A stretch of 64,000 nucleotides of DNA, taken from Echinometra lucunter (Eukaryota > Echinodermata > Echinoidea > Camarodonta > Echinometridae). Both the position numbers and the translations under genes were made by a program. The stretch is taken from assembly GCA_029962745.1 (NCBI GenBank), contig CM057157.1, positions 32,407,828 to 32,471,827 of the forward strand. Reading direction: 5' to 3'. Positions 59,271 through 64,000 of this stretch are shown here, piece by piece. The notes beneath the pieces were generated by a model. That model saw nothing but the letters and a program-made list of their open reading frames with translations. It was not told where the DNA came from and did not search any database. Each line of letters starts with the position of its first letter. Within the stretch, counting starts at the first letter, position 1.

Positions 59271-60710
59271 TTCAAAAATGTCTACGTGGTGGTATGCCGA
59301 TTTAAGATCAAATGTAAATACATGATCCCCTTCTTGGAAAACATCCCTGGCAACTGAGGCATCTTCGTACTTAAATTCGTTCTTGTACAAATGTGGATTG
59401 ATATGCCTGCAATCCAAAACAAGTCTGCATTTGCCCTTATTTTCAGAAACAGTCAAGGGATTCACCACCGTAGGTTTTGATTTCACTTCTGACACACAAC
59501 CTTTTTCTAGTAACCTTCCAATTTCCTCTTGCACAAAATTCAAGTGGTTCAGTGCAGATCTGTTATTGCGGAGCTCTTTACTCTCCGGCAAAGTATGCAA
59601 AGGCAATTTATAGCCATTCTCAACAACGTCTAAAATCTCTTTACTAGCCCCCAAATCGGCCCACATACTTGCATTCTGTTTCAATTTACCCACTGGAGAT
59701 ATTTTCTCCTCCTTTCTAGATTTCATTGATTCTGCGTTCAGAACATATTCAGGTTTAGATCTTACTTCTTTCTCTATTCCAAGAGGAAAATCAAATTCTT
59801 TCTGTCTATGATCAAATAAAAACTTAGATTCACTTATCTGATCTGATCTCATGCCTCTTGCTTGACAGTCAACCTTCCAATGACCAGGCTTCCCGCAGGA
59901 AAAACAGAACCCCGGTTTCTTGCGTTCCTCTGCTGCAACACGACTGACTGGCGTGTAGCTGTCTTGATCTTTGACGTTACCCTTCCATGTAGCCTTGCAC
60001 CCTGTATAAGGATGAAAGCGCCTAGGCTCAGCCTTCTTCAGTTTCTTGGCTTTCCTCTCTGCTCGCGCTTCTGCTTTGTACATGCGTTTTTCATCTTCGG
60101 AGTTTTCAGCTAACGAATTCTTTTCGTATTCTGCTACCATTTTCCAACCCAACGGCGAACTGTCGGCCATTTTGATAAGCTTCTGTCTCTTCTCTATAAG
60201 TTCGATACCTTCGACAATCTTGACCTTAGCATCAGAAACAGCTCCCGGCGTATCATCTGCTTCTTTCAAGTAGTGCTCGGCTTCTTTAAGTTTCCTATGA
60301 ACTTTGACGTTGACTTTGTACTGTTCTTCGTTGCCCTTTCGCTGAAATTTATAATTATCAGTGTGCATCTCTTCGATTTTTGCGACTTGTGCGTCGCTAA
60401 GAGCTTTCTGACTTTCACTTAAAGACTGCTGGAAATTGCTCAATCTATTTGATATCAGACTGTCTAAATCAGAAAGAAGCCTATTCTGACTCTGGTTCAC
60501 TTTTGTGTCAATAAGCTCAGCTACCCTCGCTGGATCCATGTTGAAAATCTCGAAACTCAGGCTCCGAACCGAAAACGTTAGTAAAAAAAAAAAAATGGAG
60601 GCTCCGAAAAGACGTGCTAGCTTCATGTAGTGGAAGGCTAGAATGACTCTCCTCATTCCCCACACCCTACTCACGCATCTGCGTCCTTTCATATTCAAAG
60701 TACCCGCCAT
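59244..60710 (-). pseudogene. Gag-RT frame of the Ngaro-like element (truncated)
   Basis: An open frame of 488 codons whose natural start is probably the Met at about 60538 (MDPARVAELIDTKVNQSQ); the upstream 57 codons run back towards repeat A1. It contains a coiled-coil-rich Gag part (about 150 residues, many Glu/Lys/Ala), a CCHC knuckle CFSCGKPGHWKVDC, a linker, then the reverse transcriptase start: RLLEKGCVSEVKSKP, GKCRLVLDCRHIN (RT block 2) and VFTFDLKSAYHHVDI (motif A with its catalytic Asp). It stops right after RRQYLG at the deletion junction, before the catalytic YxDD block. Confidence 0.88.
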
Positions 60711-60819
60711 TAAATGGACGGAATTAATTCATTCCGTTCCGCTTGCCCGGCTTATCATTCTCACTGTTGCCGTATAAACAACATTTACCAGCTATACTAC
60801 GTAACGCTGGAAAATACAT
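60692..60819. repeat. split repeat A1
   Basis: 128 bp matching 58166-58293 with one difference seen (CATTCTCACTG versus CATTATCACTG). It marks the 5' end of the minus-strand Ngaro-like element. Confidence 0.92.
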
Positions 60820-61124
60820 TTATGAAATCTTCTATTGTTAATATAATGACGTAAAAAAGACGTATTGCATGACGTGAAAAGACATAAATATGACGTGATT
60901 TTTACTAGTCTGAGAGCTTCCTTTGGGTCGTAAAGACGTCTTAAAGATGTCCTTTTTTGACCAATATGACGTAAAATTGACGTAAAATATGACGTCTTGT
61001 TTTACGTCTTGTGCTGTTGCAGAATGACGTCTTAAAGACGTAAATATAAGATTAAATAAGACGTCTGACACGACTTAAAAAGACGTAAATATGACGTTAT
61101 TTTTACCAGTCTCTGCTATCAGGG

Positions 61125-61880
61125 ACATGAAGAGCAGAGACACTGGGAGAAAGCAGCGTTAAGTCATCTGCCTACATTATATGCAAAAGCACATGCAAAC
61201 ACATTACGCATAACGCATCCCATTCCAATATCACACTACTCTTGTATCAGCACATCCAGATATAAACAAAACAGGCAAGGAGAAATAACTCCTCCCTGTC
61301 TAACCATGCTAACTCCATTTCGAACTGTGATATAATCAGAATATATATATCATTTCACTTCAACCTTAACTTTTGATTCTTATACATATTGAGTAATAAT
61401 CTGCATATCATTAGACACACCCCTTTGCCAAGCATAATATCACACAATTTAACATATCTGGCTCTTTTATAAGCTTTACTTGCAAGTTGCATCTAACCAT
61501 AATCCTTACACATTGCTACCTGCACGATTAAAACAAGATACTGAGAGCAGTACAAAGAATAGTTGATAACACTTCTTTGAAACCAAACTGTAAGTCATTA
61601 TTCTGGAAATTCCCCTCTTCTCTTCTCATAATCACATGCTCTAAGACTTTATCTATAATACTACTGAGTGTTATCGCACGAAAATTTCCTGAATCATCCA
61701 AATTGATCCAACGACCCTTGGGTATTGGTACCATTGTACTATCAAGCATACCATCAGATGCGCCATGCCGCAGCATCGCAGTAAAAAGCATGGCTAAATA
61801 TCCAGTAATTATTTTCTTCCCATATAATATAATCAGACATCAAACCTGTCACACCATCACCTTCAGAAAGGGTTAAATTC
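61125..61880 (-). pseudogene. LINE reverse transcriptase, 5' part (split by transposon)
   Basis: On the minus strand, 61791-61528 reads DGMLDSTMVPIPKGRWINLDD, FRAITLSSIIDKVLEHVIM and DLQFGFKEVLST, the N-terminal RT blocks of a CR1/jockey-like LINE. From about 61500 to 61125 the frame is broken, but the motifs CDIGMGCVMRNVFACAFAYN and ADDLTLLSPSVSALH (catalytic) remain at the edge of the DNA transposon. It continues at 57192-56705. This is the outermost layer of the nest. Confidence 0.85.
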
Positions 61881-61931
61881 AGAATTGCTTTAAGTGTTTC
61901 ATCTCTTTTTATGACGTAGTCACACTGTATA

Positions 61932-63459
61932 CAGTGTGTCCCAGAAAAACGATACCGAGATGTATCGGTGTTTATTCATATCTTTACCACAATTATGATT
62001 AATAACTAATACATGTTTGTAAAGCTTAGACCCTCTTATTTCATTAAATTCACTAATACGATACATACTTCACGCACGAGTGAATTAGAACAATGTGAAG
62101 AAGGGCTACCAAAAAGTCATTTGCACAACCATACCTCAAATTCAAAGAGATAAATATGAAAACATTTCTGTTATTATGACATGAAAATTATACTTCTGAA
62201 TAGTTCATTTTCTGCTCTTTCATGTGACTCCTGAGTCGATGAAAATGAGTCGGGGGTGACTATAAGCTCTGTTCCTGTAAAGTGATGCTTGCATTTCCAT
62301 GACTTATTACATGAATCCGTTTGCATTCGCTGCCTGTCCTAGCAGTGAACAAAGAAGACAAAAGACTTCATGCATGGTTGATCATCAAGAAAATGGAGTG
62401 GTGAATACAAAACCTCACAAAAATGATAACAGCTCATTAATAATGAAGTATGTTTTCATTAACATAATTCACCTTGCAATTAACAACAGATCGATCAACG
62501 AATGCTTCTAGTAACAAAACAGGGACGTTCTGAGCTCGAGAGTCTTCAGCAAGTTGCTGATGTTGCTGTCTGTCTAGCAGTGTCATGTCTGGTTCAATTT
62601 ATGAATAGCTTTATAATGGAAAGAAATTAATTCTTTAAGCGTTGACAGCTATGCAGTGGTGTTTGACTAAAATCTATAAGATGAAGAAACGACCATAACA
62701 TCAACACACAAACAGGCATACAGAGGGAACGAGAGGAAGTGTGAGGGGATGAAGAGTTAATGGTTTGGAGTTCCGAGTGGGGTTAAGGGTGGAGTGGGAT
62801 GAGGAGAAGGGGGGGGGGGGGTTATGCAGTGTTTCATTATATCTATCCATGAGATGAACAAACGACCATAACACAATACACACACCATGACACACACATA
62901 ACGAGGGAGGGAGAGGGAGCTTGGGGGATTGTAGAGTTTGGGTTCTAGAAGGGATTGGGGATCGGGGGTGGGGTGGGGTGGTGATGGACAATGAGGATGA
63001 GGAGGGTGGGATAGGAGGATTCTCTACACCAAAGTTTCTAGATTACCCGTGACCATCTCCACATCTATTCATGTGAATAATTGGTGCGAACAATTAGTGA
63101 GAAGTTAGGAAACAAATAATTTTAAAAATCCAGGAAATGCAATCAATATTTCAATTTAAGTTATCTCTATTATCCCTGGTTCATTTTTCCCGATTGAGGT
63201 GTCAAACGAAAGGGCAGAAAATGAACTTTCTGAAAATACCATTATTTCTGTGAAATTCAAACATCATTTGCCAAACAAATTTTTGGCAGCCCTACTTCAC
63301 ATTCACTCATCATGCGTGAAATATGTGTCATATGAGTGGCATCGCATGAAAGAAGAGGGTCTAAGCTTTACAAATATGTGCCACTTATTAATCATAAATG
63401 TGATTAAGATCTGATTAAACATCGATCAATCTCGGTTTCGTTTATTCTGGGACACACTG
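61932..63459. mobile_element. non-autonomous mariner-type DNA transposon, 1528 bp
   Basis: The left end is CAGTGTGTCCCAGAA at 61932; the right end is its complement TTCTGGGACACACTG at 63459. The inverted match extends to AACGAAACCGAGAT for about 30 bp. TA flanks both sides (61930-61931 and 63460-63461), the target duplication of Tc1/mariner elements. Internal frames are short; the one at 62299-62511 (70 aa) shows no domain. It has a duplicated region at 62640-63000. The ends resemble those at 50816-52115. Confidence 0.88.
62645..63000. repeat. ~180-bp tandem duplication inside the mariner-type element
   Basis: ATGAAGAAACGACCATAACA...GAGGGAACGAGAGG...GGGG is followed about 185 bp later by ATGAACAAACGACCATAACAC...GAGGGAGGGAGAGG. 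Two diverged copies meet at a G13-like run near 62809-62821. Confidence 0.7.
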
Positions 63460-63461
63460 TA

Positions 63462-63911
63462 CAGTCATTGCAATCGCATTTCTGCTATACAGCAGAGTTA
63501 ATGCGATTCATTAACATTTCCATAACCATTTCATCATAGCCAACACTCTGATTTATCCTTCAAAATTTTAATACAAACAAATTCAGCAATGTTTTCCTTT
63601 CCCTGAAAACCGTCCACTCTATTAGCATGATTAGGAAACCAATAGACTTTCTACAATTTTCCTTAACCTCTTAAAAAAAAAAACCATTTTTTTTTTCTCT
63701 TTCAGTGCATTTGCCACGGTATCACACCTGCCTAACATAGACTTTTTCAACACCATTTTCAAAGTTTTATGATAATCGGACCTAGTTTTTTCTTAATTCA
63801 TCGAATAACCACTGTGCAGGGGCGTCGCTAGAGGGGAGGGGGGGGGGGGTGTGGGGGTGTGACACCTCCATTCAAAACTCTTGTCGGCAAATTCACGATC
63901 GCTGTCGGAAA

Positions 63912-63943
<32 letters not shown>

Positions 63944-64000
63944 GAGGGAAGAGGAAGGAGGGGAAAAAGAAAAGAGGAGTAAGGTCCCCAAATAGAGTCA
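63462..64000. other. non-coding end of window with poly-G and (GA)n tracts
   Basis: AT-rich up to 63815. Then AGGGGCGTCGCTAGAGG, a common-looking repeat start, leads into a G-rich run (63832-63861) and a purine-rich (GA)n tract from 63910 to the end. No gene or further SRCR-gene exon was recognised. Confidence 0.6.

Larger units (their letters stand above)
57870..60819 (-). mobile_element. Ngaro/DIRS-type retroelement with split direct repeats, internally deleted
   Basis: In element direction (minus strand) the order is A1 (60819-60692), Gag and RT (60538 to 59244), tyrosine recombinase (about 59270-58870), B1 (58438-58295), A2 (58293-58166), 152-bp spacer, B2 (58013-57870). The A copies are 128 bp with one mismatch seen; the B copies are 144 bp and look identical. 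This A1-body-B1-A2-B2 split-repeat arrangement is diagnostic of Ngaro-like tyrosine-recombinase retrotransposons, which integrate without target duplication through circular DNA. The element has lost most of RT, all of RNase H and the recombinase N-terminus by one internal deletion near 59250. Confidence 0.88.
57193..61124. mobile_element. DNA transposon with TGACGT-rich ends, host of a retroelement
   Basis: Terminal inverted repeats CCCTGATAGCAGA (57193-57205) and its exact complement (61112-61124). The flanking bases on both sides are AC, and the interrupted LINE frame shows that the pre-insertion site had one AC. Both ends (57205-57440 and 60845-61110) are densely packed with TGACGT, GACGTC and TACGTC palindromic motifs, a subterminal repeat pattern often seen where transposases bind. 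The interior 57870-60819 is a Ngaro-like retroelement inserted later. What is left of the DNA transposon itself (about 1 kb) has no coding capacity, so it is non-autonomous. Superfamily not determined. Confidence 0.85.

Overview
The window is eukaryotic nuclear DNA from a marine invertebrate deuterostome. I favour an echinoderm of the sea-urchin type, because of single-exon SRCR domains with phase-1 borders, an SRCR receptor with a mucin-like stalk, and a mixture of Tx1/L1-like LINEs, CR1-like LINEs, a Penelope-like element, a Ngaro/DIRS-type tyrosine-recombinase retroelement, TA-target DNA transposons and abundant (AT)n, (AC)n, (GA)n and poly-G tracts. This is inference from content; amphioxus or a hemichordate remain possible.

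Only one host gene is supported, on the + strand. It starts at about 16542 and runs beyond the last exon I can see at 56701. Its exons are a signal-peptide exon (16542-16605), six SRCR exons (16883-17209, 25171-25497, 33658-33990, 36318-36647, 43653-43988, 45957-46289) and two Thr/Ser-rich mucin-like exons (52503-53267, 56444-56701). Every internal border is phase 1 and all eight junctions keep the frame open, giving about 1024 residues: a secreted or membrane-anchored scavenger-receptor-like protein with a glycosylated stalk. No transmembrane or cytoplasmic exon was found before the window ends.

Region by region. 1-4960 is AT-rich non-coding DNA with hairpins and simple repeats. 4965-15108 holds three LINE copies, including a full-length Tx1/L1-like element (5979-11240, minus strand) bounded by a 14-bp target-site duplication. 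15109-16541 is the gene's upstream flank. The introns (16606-56443) carry a TA-target MITE family (three copies), other MITEs, minisatellites, a tRNA-derived SINE, a 2.5-kb foldback palindrome and a 5-kb inverted-repeat structure. 53626-56000 is a decayed Penelope-like element. 56705-61880 is a three-level nest: a Ngaro-like retroelement with split direct repeats lies inside a DNA transposon with TGACGT-rich ends, which lies inside the reverse transcriptase of a minus-strand LINE. 61932-63459 is a mariner-type non-autonomous DNA transposon. The remainder is low-complexity DNA.

The gene exons are the only parts that look constrained; nearly all remaining recognisable sequence is transposon-derived. 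Boundaries of diverged repeats are approximate, and all repeat comparisons were made by eye.
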